A stretch of DNA of 60,717 nt, from contig JACMNL010000046.1 of NCBI GenBank assembly GCA_014378525.1, forward strand, positions 1 through 60,717. Reading direction: 5' to 3'. The DNA is from Bacteriovorax sp. (GTDB lineage: Bacteria > Bdellovibrionota > Bacteriovoracia > Bacteriovoracales > Bacteriovoracaceae). Positions within the stretch are counted from its first letter, which is position 1; each line of letters begins with the position of its first letter. The notes under the pieces are model-generated. The model was not told the origin of the DNA, did no database searches, and was given only the letters and a program-made list of their open reading frames with translations. Positions 54,081 through 60,717 of this stretch are shown here, piece after piece. The position numbers and the translations under genes were made by a program.

Positions 54081-55171
54081 GAGTATTGATCAATAGATCA
54101 GATGCCATTGGAGATTCAATTCTCACATCATCGATGGCAAAAATGATTAAGGATAAATTTCCGGATGCGAAAATTACCTTTTTAATTGCCGCTAAATCAT
54201 ACGATGTTTTCAAAGACCACCCTTATATCGACGAAGTAAAAATTTATCACCGCAATAGACGTTTTTACACCAAGATCAATGAAGTCATCAGCATCTTCAG
54301 GGAATTTAAACCGACACATTATTTTTATGTGGGCGGAGGATTCATGCCGAACTTTGTTTCTTGGCTATTTAGAATTCCTTTTCGTGGAGGCCTTAAGTCC
54401 AGATGGCATACTTATTTATTTTTAAATAAAGGCATCAGACAAAAACGCTCGATGGTGGACATGCACGAGATGGAGTACAACCTCAATCTGCTCGAGCCAA
54501 TGGGTATTGAATACAACTATCTGGACAAAAATAAATACTCACCGGAAATTTCTCTTACACAGACTGAAATTGATGAAGGCATGAAAGTCTTCAATCACGA
54601 TTTAGTAGAAGCAGGAATTGAGACCGGAAAAAAAATGATTTTCATCCATCCGGGAATGACAGGTCACACTCTTAACTGGTCGCCAAGAAACTACGGACGC
54701 CTGGTTTATAAGCTGGAACAAAAATTCCCTGAGCAATTTATTTTCGTTATTTCTTATACGCCAAGTGACCATGTTTATCTTTCCGGCATTAAAGAAATTC
54801 TTGAGAAAAAAGAAAACGAATATTTAAAAAACAGAATTTATTATTTCAACGGAATCAAACACGGACTTCGTCAGTACATGTCTGTTCTAAGCCAGGCTTC
54901 ATTATTTGTTGGTCCCAGCACTGGAACAACTCATATTGCAGCTGTTCTGGGGGTTCCTGTTGTCGGCCTTTATTCTCCGATAAAAATTCAGTCGGCCCTG
55001 CGCTGGGGACCTCTTTCAAAAAATACTGAAAAAACAAAACTGTTGGTTCCCGATGTTATCTGCGGGGAAGTAAAAAAATGTGCTGAAAGAGCATGTCCGT
55101 ATTATGAATGCATGGGAAAAATTGAAGTTGAAGATGTGGTTAAGCAGGCCATCTCTGTCATGGAATTATAA
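54077..55171 (+). CDS. glycosyltransferase family 9 (ADP-heptose:LPS heptosyltransferase type)
   Basis: 364 residues. GT9 landmarks: INRSDAIGDSILTSSMAKMIKDKFP at the N-terminus, IHPGMTGHTLNWSPRNYGRLV in the centre, and VGPSTGTTHIAAVLGVPVVGLYSP near the C-terminus (the nucleotide-sugar site). Adds heptose to the LPS inner core. ATGA overlap with cmk and 2 nt from the heptose kinase gene, so an LPS-core operon. Which core position it modifies is not deducible. Confidence 0.92.
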   Translation: MRVLINRSDAIGDSILTSSMAKMIKDKFPDAKITFLIAAKSYDVFKDHPYIDEVKIYHRNRRFYTKINEVISIFREFKPTHYFYVGGGFMPNFVSWLFRIPFRGGLKSRWHTYLFLNKGIRQKRSMVDMHEMEYNLNLLEPMGIEYNYLDKNKYSPEISLTQTEIDEGMKVFNHDLVEAGIETGKKMIFIHPGMTGHTLNWSPRNYGRLVYKLEQKFPEQFIFVISYTPSDHVYLSGIKEILEKKENEYLKNRIYYFNGIKHGLRQYMSVLSQASLFVGPSTGTTHIAAVLGVPVVGLYSPIKIQSALRWGPLSKNTEKTKLLVPDVICGEVKKCAERACPYYECMGKIEVEDVVKQAISVMEL

Positions 55172-55173
55172 AA

Positions 55174-56196
55174 ATGAAAAATCTTATTACACTTGAACGC
55201 TTTACAGAACTTACAAAAAAATTCGCTACTCTTACTCCAATCGTAGTTGTCGGAGATGTGGGAATTGATAAATACACTTTTGGTGAAGTTAAAAGAATTT
55301 CTCCCGAAGCTCCGGTTCCTGTTTTAGAGGTTACCAAAGAATGGCTGAAGCTTGGACTTGCTGCCAACATCTCACACAATTTAAAAACTCTCGGAGTTGA
55401 ATCAACATTATGTGGTGTCGTAGGTGAAGACAACAACGCCAACGTCTTTGACACATTATTGGAAGACGAAAAACTAAACACGTGGGGAATCGTCAGAGCA
55501 CCGGGACGTCCGACAATCTTTAAAGAAAGAGTGACCACTAACACTCAACAAATCTGTCGTATCGATTACGAATCTTCGGAAGATATCGATGCTGCTACAG
55601 AAAATAAATTAATCTCACGCTTCGATGAGTTTGCAAAAACTCACGGTGCTGTGATTATCGAAGATTATGCAAAAGGTTCATTAACAAAAAATGTTATTGC
55701 AAATCTCATTTCAAAATTTATGGCCGCTGGAAAACTTGTAGCAGTCGACCCAGGACGATCAACTCCGCCTCTTTTTTACAAAGGTGCCACTCTTCTAAAA
55801 CCAAATTTAGCAGAAGCACGCGCGATGGTTGAGAGCTTAGGCTACAAAGAAAAGAAACTTGAAAACATGGCAAAGATCCTGGTTGAAAAACTTGATCTTC
55901 AAATGCTGGTCATCACTTTAGGTGCTGAAGGTATGGCCTTATTAGACGTTAAAAAGAATTCAGAACTCACAATTATCCCGACTGTCGCCAACGAAGTCTT
56001 CGATGTTTCCGGAGCAGGTGATACCGCTATCAGCGCACTCACATCATCTTTACTTGCCGGAGCAACTCTCGAAGAAGCTGCCTGGATTTCCAACTGCGCC
56101 TCTGGTGTTGTCGTTGCTAAAAAAGGCACGGCCACTGTGGATCTTGCAGAACTTCACCAGTTCTACAATCAGCTCGTCACAAAAATGAAGCATTAG
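55174..56196 (+). CDS. D-glycero-beta-D-manno-heptose-7-phosphate kinase (HldE kinase domain)
   Basis: 340 residues, PfkB fold. VVVGDVGIDKYTFGEVKRISPEAPVPVLEV is the RfaE/HldE domain I hallmark; the ATP-anion hole is VSGAGDTAISAL with catalytic Asp283. The C-terminal cytidylyltransferase-like (adenylyl) domain of bifunctional HldE is absent, so a separate HldC-type partner must be encoded elsewhere. Makes heptose-1,7-bisphosphate for ADP-heptose. Directly follows the heptosyltransferase gene. Followed at once by the promoter of the structured RNA. Confidence 0.93.
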   Translation: MKNLITLERFTELTKKFATLTPIVVVGDVGIDKYTFGEVKRISPEAPVPVLEVTKEWLKLGLAANISHNLKTLGVESTLCGVVGEDNNANVFDTLLEDEKLNTWGIVRAPGRPTIFKERVTTNTQQICRIDYESSEDIDAATENKLISRFDEFAKTHGAVIIEDYAKGSLTKNVIANLISKFMAAGKLVAVDPGRSTPPLFYKGATLLKPNLAEARAMVESLGYKEKKLENMAKILVEKLDLQMLVITLGAEGMALLDVKKNSELTIIPTVANEVFDVSGAGDTAISALTSSLLAGATLEEAAWISNCASGVVVAKKGTATVDLAELHQFYNQLVTKMKH

Positions 56197-56216
56197 AAAT
56201 AGTGTGAAAAAATTAC

Positions 56217-56245
56217 TTGACATTTTTGGTGCGTTGCGCTAAATT
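56217..56245 (+). promoter_or_regulatory. strong sigma-70 promoter of the structured RNA
   Basis: TTGACA, exactly 17 nt, TAAATT. The -35 is a perfect consensus and the -10 matches four of six. The spacer ends in TTGCGC. Transcription should begin near 56252. It is the best promoter I see in the window except possibly that of the rRNA operon. Confidence 0.88.
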
Positions 56246-56251
56246 TGACCT

Positions 56252-56686
56252 GTCTCTCGGCTTCACAGCTTGGAGATAAACCCGTGGAAAAGGGCGATGA
56301 TTTTCGAAAGGGGATCAGAGCAAAGCTTAAGACCTAAGGGACGCTTCAAGGTGTTCTATCGGTTTATTAGGTTGCCGAAACGGTAAAGGACCACTTTCTT
56401 CGTTAGACGAACGGGTCGGGAATCATGTGGCGAGCATGCTTTCTGGAAGAAGGGTAGAGTTCTTGGGAGGAGTTTTTGGATCCGTAACGTAGCTCTACGA
56501 TTTCAGATTTTGCACCGACATTCATTTAGAAGAATTGTGCAGACACCTCGGGAGGACTTGTACATAAAGCAGAGGCCTAGTGACCTGCCTTAAAGGGAAC
56601 ACATTAAAATTGATTCATTCAAATTTAGAATTTAAGAAAATTTAAATATAGCGAAAAGGTCGGATGTGTAATCCGACCTTTTTTTT
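56252..56686 (+). ncRNA. standalone structured RNA, merRNA-like with a class I c-di-GMP aptamer-like domain
   Basis: About 430 nt with no credible open frame, delimited by a near-consensus promoter and an intrinsic terminator (56658-56686). An internal segment reads like the GEMM-I (cyclic-di-GMP-I) aptamer. Stem GATTTTC/GGGGATC is closed by a GAAA tetraloop (56306-56309). The strand AGAGCAAAGC follows, then CCTAAG (56333-56338) facing TATCGG (56357-56362), which resembles the 11-nt GAAA receptor. AGGTTGCCGA (56369-56378) matches the aptamer's 3' strand. The remaining ~300 nt contain several more hairpins (GTAGAG/CTCTAC, TTGCAC/GTGCAG). Bdellovibrio merRNA is a massively expressed attack-phase RNA with a c-di-GMP riboswitch-like domain; homology is inferred. 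It does not match RNase P RNA, tmRNA or SRP RNA signatures. Family confidence is moderate, RNA-gene confidence high. Confidence 0.7.
56658..56686 (+). terminator. intrinsic terminator of the structured RNA
   Basis: Perfect 8-bp stem GGTCGGAT / ATCCGACC, loop GTGTA, then eight T. It separates the RNA from pheS, which starts 92 nt further on. Confidence 0.93.
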
Positions 56687-56730
56687 GTATTTTTTAGTCC
56701 CACATCGCCTTGCCAAATTCACGGCGTCAT

Positions 56731-56764
56731 GAAAATATTTTGAACTTAAAAATCCAATATTTTC
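56731..56764. repeat. perfect 9-bp inverted repeat upstream of pheS
   Basis: GAAAATATT and AATATTTTC separated by 16 nt, ending 13 nt before the pheS ATG. It may be an operator or a hairpin that covers the ribosome site; a candidate promoter (TTGCCA, 18 nt, AATATT) overlaps the left arm. Confidence 0.55.
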
Positions 56765-56777
56765 AAAGGCCCCACGA

Positions 56778-57845
56778 ATGAGTCACGATCTAGAAAAAGT
56801 AAAACAAGAATTTCTTGTTAAACTTAACAGCTTAAATAAAGAAGCCGATATTTTAAATCTCAAATCAGAATACGTTGGTAAAACCGGCGTCGTCTCTGAA
56901 ATGCTGAAGTCTTTAAAAGACATGAACCCCGACGAGAGAAAAGCTTTCGGTCCGAAAGCAAACGAGCTCAAAGATTTCATCAACGAGCAATCAGGCCTTC
57001 AACTTTCAAAAATCGAAGTCGAAGAAATCAATAAAAAATTAGCTCAAGACAGAATCGATATCAGTCTTACTGAAAACATTCAGGTAAAAACAATTAAGAG
57101 CGGCGGCTTCCACCCTCGCACAATTATCCAGCAGGAAATTGAAGATATTTTTCTTTCAATGGGTTTCGATGTTTTAGATGGCCCGCATATCGAAGACGAA
57201 TTCCACAACTTCGAAGCACTAAACATTCCAGCTGATCACCCTGCAAGAGACATGCAGGATACTTTCTGGTTCCACGATCCGCAAAACACTCCTGCAGATA
57301 CAAAAAAATATTTATTAAGAACACACACAAGTAATATTCAGGTACGAGGAATGCTCTCTCGTAAACCTCCTTTCAGATTCATCGCTCCAGGAGTTGTATT
57401 CCGCTCAGAAAGAACAGACGCTTCTCACGAAATGGTTTTCACTCAGCTTGAAGGTATGATGGTTGGAAAAGATATTTCAGTCGCCAACCTGATCTACTTC
57501 ATGAAAACAATCCTGAAAGAAATTTTTAAACGCGACGTTGAAGTTCGCTTACGCCCGGGATTTTTCCCGTTCGTAGAGCCTGGCTTCGAGTTAGATATCA
57601 GATGCCTTATCTGCGACGGTAAAGGCTGCTCAGTTTGTAAACAAGTCGGATGGGTAGAACTCCTTCCATGCGGAATGATTCATCCAAACGTTCTGAAAGC
57701 TGGCGGCATTGATCCGACAGAATATAACGGTTTCGCTTTCGGCCTCGGCCTTGATCGTCTCGTTATGATGAGATACGGAATCGACGATATCCGCCACCTG
57801 CAAAGTGGTGACCTTCGTTTCAACTCACAATTCAAATTGTTTTAA
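56778..57845 (+). CDS. pheS: phenylalanyl-tRNA synthetase alpha subunit
   Basis: 355 residues. N-terminal coiled coil (1-90), then the class II catalytic core: GGFHPRTIIQQEIEDIFLSMGFDV, LLRTHTSNIQVRGM, FRSERTDASHEMVFTQLEGMMV (motif 2), and GFAFGLGLDRLVMMRYGIDDIRHL (motif 3). Charges tRNA-Phe as an alpha2beta2 enzyme with PheT. ATG start after AAAGGCC; pheT starts 21 nt downstream. Confidence 0.97.
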   Translation: MSHDLEKVKQEFLVKLNSLNKEADILNLKSEYVGKTGVVSEMLKSLKDMNPDERKAFGPKANELKDFINEQSGLQLSKIEVEEINKKLAQDRIDISLTENIQVKTIKSGGFHPRTIIQQEIEDIFLSMGFDVLDGPHIEDEFHNFEALNIPADHPARDMQDTFWFHDPQNTPADTKKYLLRTHTSNIQVRGMLSRKPPFRFIAPGVVFRSERTDASHEMVFTQLEGMMVGKDISVANLIYFMKTILKEIFKRDVEVRLRPGFFPFVEPGFELDIRCLICDGKGCSVCKQVGWVELLPCGMIHPNVLKAGGIDPTEYNGFAFGLGLDRLVMMRYGIDDIRHLQSGDLRFNSQFKLF

Positions 57846-57866
57846 TTTTTTAGGAAAAATCAATAT

Positions 57867-60284
57867 ATGTTAATTTCAATCGACTGGATCCGCGACTTCA
57901 CCGACGTCCCAAATCTTCCCGCAAAAGATTTATACACACGCTTTACGCTCGCAACTGCAGAAGTTGAAGACGTAAAAACCGTAGGCGAGCATTTAGAAAA
58001 AATCGTTATCGCCGAAATTCTCTCTTTCGAAAAACACCCTGAAGCCGACAAGCTAAACCTCGTCACTTTTACAATCGGAAACAACGATACAAGAAAAGTT
58101 GTCTGTGGTGCCGCTAACGTAAAAGTAGGAATCAGAATTCCATACGCATCTGTGGGAGTGAAACTTCCAAACGGTTTATTATTAGAACCAAAAAAAATCC
58201 GCGGAGTTTTATCTGAAGGAATGCTTTGCTCTGAAGAAGAATTAGGTTTCAAAGATTCGTCAGAAGGAATCATGGAGCTTCCACTGGACGCCCCATTAGG
58301 CATGAACATGCTTGATTACTTCAAACTAAAAAAAGACACGATCTTTGATATCGATAATAAGTCTCTGACTCACAGACCAGACCTTTGGGGCCACTACGGA
58401 ATGGCACGCGAATTCTCGGCCATCTTCGAATCCCCATTAAAAAACCGCTTCGATAAAGTATGGTCAGATGGATTAATAAAACATTTCACAGCTGATAAAT
58501 CACCAATCGGAGTTCGTTTCGACGGCGACTCAGCAGGTCTTTCATACTTCGGTCTTTCAATGAAGAACGTCACAGTAGGAGAGTCACCAGAGTGGATTAA
58601 AACCCGCTTAAAAGCATGCGGGCTTCGCTCAATTAACAACATCGTCGATGTTTCAAACTACGTAATGCTCGAATTGGGAATGCCTCTGCATATCTTCGAC
58701 CGCGATTTAATCGCGGGAAGCGAAGTCATTATCAAAAAACTGTCTGCAGATACAACTTTCAAAACATTGGATGAAGTCGACAGAAAACTAATAGCTGGCG
58801 ACACAGTTATTGCCGATTCAAACGGCCCTTTAGTTCTGGCCGGAATCATGGGCGGACTAAACTCAGGCGTAAGCGAAAAAACTAAAAACATTTTCATCGA
58901 AGTTGCAAACTGGAAAGCGGCCATGGTTCGCCGTACCTCAACTCGTTTAGGACTTCGTTCAGACTCATCTCAACGTTTCGAGAAAACTCTGGACTCAAAC
59001 CTCACAGAAAGAACGCTTCTAAGAACGCTGGAGCTCATTCTGGAGCTTTGCCCGGGGGCAACCGTTGTCGGTAAACCTGAATACGCTGGAACTGATTTAA
59101 GCAAGACTCCAGTGCTTGTTATTGAAACATCACTTAAAAAAATAAAAACAGTCTTAGGCTTCGACTTAACTGAAGAACGCCTGCTTTCAATTTTCAAATC
59201 TCTCGATTTCAAAACAGAAAAAAATGGCGACGGTTTCAAAGTAACAGTACCAAGCTACCGTTCAACGAAAGATGTTGAGCAGGAAGCAGACTTAATTGAA
59301 GAAATTGGAAGAATCATTGGCTATGACAATATCATTCCAACGAGCCCGTTAGACGGAATCAAACCCGTTAAACTAACTGAACTACAAAAAGTTCAGCGCA
59401 GAGTTCGCGACTTCATGACTCTACAAGGGAAATCATTCGAAACAATGTCATACCCATTGATCGGCGACTCTCTTTTAAAGCGCGTCTCATGGCCAAAATC
59501 AACGTCTCTAAAATTAATTAACTCTCTCTCACAAGACCACGATCTGATGAGACAGAGTTTGATTCCAAGTCTATTAGAAGGCTGTGAAGTAAACGCAAAA
59601 AACTTCGAACGTTTCCGTTTCTTCGAGCTAGGCCGCGCTTACACAGAAAACGCAAAATCATTCGCAACAGAAGCTCTTCACCTTGGTGCAGTCTTTGCTG
59701 ATAAAGATAAAAATCCCTATGTAGAGATGATCAATACAATCACAAATCTATTAGCAGGATTAAACTTATCTCCAGAGTTCGTAGAGAGAAATGCAAAATT
59801 CGAAAACCCACTGGTACCTACAGAATGGATTGGTAATCACCCTTTCGAATTTCAAAACATCAGAGTGATGGGAAAATTTGTTGGTGTAGTAATGTCAGTG
59901 CATCCATTGGTTTTAAAGAACTTAAAGATCAAAGGACACGTTACAATTGCACTTTTTGATCTCTCAATTTTCGAAAATTTCTCTGCCAAAGATAAAACTA
60001 AATACAAACCTCTTAATAAATTCCCGATTTCTACGTTTGATTGGACCGTAATCGGCGCAGTTGAAACTCTTGCTTCAGAGGTTCTGAATGCATGCAGAAA
60101 AGTTAAATTAAAAGAGCTAAAAGATGTCCAGATTTTAGACATTTTCACCAATGAAAATAAGAAATTTATTACAGTTCGCGCGACACTTGCCGATGAAGCA
60201 CAAACTTTAACGTCAGAGTTCCTAAAACAGGCAGAAATAGCGTTAATTGACGCGACAACAAGGGCAGGTTTTAATTTAAAATAA
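57867..60284 (+). CDS. pheT: phenylalanyl-tRNA synthetase beta subunit
   Basis: 805 residues, normal length. Domains in order: an N-terminal EMAP-like tRNA-binding OB fold (KIVIAEILSFEKHPEADKLNLV, about 40-150), the B3/B4 editing domain with GLRSINNIVDVSNYVMLELGMPLHIFD, the B5 domain (about 400-475), the class II-like pseudo-catalytic domain, and a C-terminal FDX-ACB anticodon-binding domain (about 715-805, NKFPISTFDWTV). Start ATG; operon with pheS. Confidence 0.97.
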   Translation: MLISIDWIRDFTDVPNLPAKDLYTRFTLATAEVEDVKTVGEHLEKIVIAEILSFEKHPEADKLNLVTFTIGNNDTRKVVCGAANVKVGIRIPYASVGVKLPNGLLLEPKKIRGVLSEGMLCSEEELGFKDSSEGIMELPLDAPLGMNMLDYFKLKKDTIFDIDNKSLTHRPDLWGHYGMAREFSAIFESPLKNRFDKVWSDGLIKHFTADKSPIGVRFDGDSAGLSYFGLSMKNVTVGESPEWIKTRLKACGLRSINNIVDVSNYVMLELGMPLHIFDRDLIAGSEVIIKKLSADTTFKTLDEVDRKLIAGDTVIADSNGPLVLAGIMGGLNSGVSEKTKNIFIEVANWKAAMVRRTSTRLGLRSDSSQRFEKTLDSNLTERTLLRTLELILELCPGATVVGKPEYAGTDLSKTPVLVIETSLKKIKTVLGFDLTEERLLSIFKSLDFKTEKNGDGFKVTVPSYRSTKDVEQEADLIEEIGRIIGYDNIIPTSPLDGIKPVKLTELQKVQRRVRDFMTLQGKSFETMSYPLIGDSLLKRVSWPKSTSLKLINSLSQDHDLMRQSLIPSLLEGCEVNAKNFERFRFFELGRAYTENAKSFATEALHLGAVFADKDKNPYVEMINTITNLLAGLNLSPEFVERNAKFENPLVPTEWIGNHPFEFQNIRVMGKFVGVVMSVHPLVLKNLKIKGHVTIALFDLSIFENFSAKDKTKYKPLNKFPISTFDWTVIGAVETLASEVLNACRKVKLKELKDVQILDIFTNENKKFITVRATLADEAQTLTSEFLKQAEIALIDATTRAGFNLK

Positions 60285-60313
60285 TTTTTTTTCGAGAAAT
60301 AAGAAAAAAGTTA

Positions 60314-60342
60314 TTGACGGGTTAATTAGGGTTCTATATTAT
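60314..60342 (+). promoter_or_regulatory. sigma-70 promoter of the rRNA operon
   Basis: TTGACG, 17 nt, TATTAT (an overlapping TATATT would give 15 nt). Located about 300 nt upstream of 16S and preceded by an A-tract, typical of an rrn P1-like promoter. Confidence 0.78.
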
Positions 60343-60403
60343 CGCCTCTCACCAGCCAAGCAAAATGAGCTTCTTAAACGACTTCAAAATCGTTGCTGGA
60401 TTT

Positions 60404-60415
60404 TGTTCTTTAAAA
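60404..60415 (+). promoter_or_regulatory. boxA antitermination element
   Basis: TGTTCTTTAAAA, compared with the E. coli rrn boxA TGCTCTTTAACA (two mismatches), located in the rRNA leader. It would recruit NusB/S10. Confidence 0.75.
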
Positions 60416-60644
60416 TTCTAATAGAGATAAAAGATTTACAGCCGCAAGGTTGTGATTCAAGATGAGAAAGTTTCCAAACAAAAATATCTGACGTAACATT
60501 TCAGTCACACCTCAATTCGTTGAGGTCACAGTTCAAAAAGTTAGTGATAAAAGTCGGAGTTGAAACACGTGAGTGTCTTCAATCAAATGAAATGAACAAT
60601 CCGTATAGTAATTCGTAAATTAATTTTGAAAAATTTTATATTGA

Positions 60645-60717
<73 letters not shown>

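Larger units (their letters stand above)
60285..60644 (+). promoter_or_regulatory. rRNA operon promoter and leader region
   Basis: 360 nt without a gene. An A/T-rich upstream stretch (60285-60312) resembles an UP element. The leader carries a small AACG...CGTT hairpin (about 60377-60394) and a boxA antitermination site at 60404-60415. No tRNA is seen before 16S. Confidence 0.75.

Noticed and set aside
56252-56686. RNase P RNA, tmRNA, SRP RNA or 6S RNA as identity of the structured RNA
   Set aside because: The GAGGAAAGTCC/ACAGAA pair of RNase P, the tRNA-like ends and tag frame of tmRNA, the SRP tetranucleotide-loop block and the open-complex-like 6S bulge are all missing.
56600-56777. T-box or phenylalanine leader-peptide attenuator for pheST
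   Set aside because: No specifier loop or T-box sequence and no short Phe-rich frame before the terminator; a standalone RNA fits better.

Overview
The window is a 60.7 kb stretch of AT-rich chromosomal DNA (G+C around 40% by eye, not computed) from a Gram-negative, flagellated bacterium with lipopolysaccharide. Several traits together suggest a Bdellovibrio-and-like organism, most likely the Bacteriovorax/Peredibacter side of Bdellovibrionota. These are an EF-G of the mitochondrial/spd type, system II cytochrome c maturation (ResB/CcsA), many secreted proteins of unknown family, tandem secreted trypsin-like proteases, a histone-like SWIB protein, and a 0.43 kb structured RNA resembling the attack-phase merRNA of Bdellovibrio. 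The assignment is an inference. Only the first ~70 nt of a 16S rRNA gene are present, at the right edge.

Layout. 0-1.7 kb: an Rrf2/IscR-type regulator without cluster cysteines, overlapping a cysteine desulfurase. 1.8-8.6 kb (mostly minus strand): BAX-inhibitor-like membrane protein, a 50-residue mini-gene, MarC, MurJ, a methyltransferase-like protein, and motB/motA behind a clear sigma-28 promoter. 8.7-24.2 kb (mostly plus): a membrane methyltransferase, a 764-residue secreted protein with 14-residue repeats, fusA, a lysR-cca-GNAT overlap cluster, a DUF3050 protein, and a secretory block with two serine protease paralogues. 24.2-34.8 kb: ccsA/resB, a DUF1624 membrane acyltransferase, penicillin acylase, a thiamine pyrophosphokinase-like protein, cytochrome c and the histone-like SWIB gene. 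34.9-42.3 kb: putA-proC and a hotdog protein, then Nif3 and TPR genes on the other strand. 42.4-47.4 kb: three cysteine-containing, low-complexity secreted proteins, two of them sharing a C-terminal motif. 47.5-53.3 kb: a YiiX-like peptidase, a methyltransferase, a type III CoA transferase, a DUF255 thioredoxin protein and a lytic transglycosylase. 53.3-56.2 kb: cmk, a heptosyltransferase and the heptose-7-phosphate kinase. 56.2-60.3 kb: the structured RNA, then pheS-pheT, then the rRNA promoter, boxA and the start of 16S.

Functional threads. Envelope biogenesis is represented by MurJ, the lytic transglycosylase, heptosyltransferase and HldE kinase. Motility is represented by MotAB, respiration by ResB/CcsA and the small cytochrome c, proline metabolism by PutA/ProC, and translation by EF-G, CCA enzyme and PheST. 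Export is prominent: at least nine genes start with signal peptides and match no family I can name. The most exciting candidate is the standalone RNA at 56252-56686. It has a near-consensus promoter, an intrinsic terminator, no reading frame, and an internal segment with the GAAA tetraloop, GCAAAGC strand and CCTAAG receptor expected of a class I cyclic-di-GMP aptamer. No mobile element, CRISPR array, prophage or tRNA was seen.
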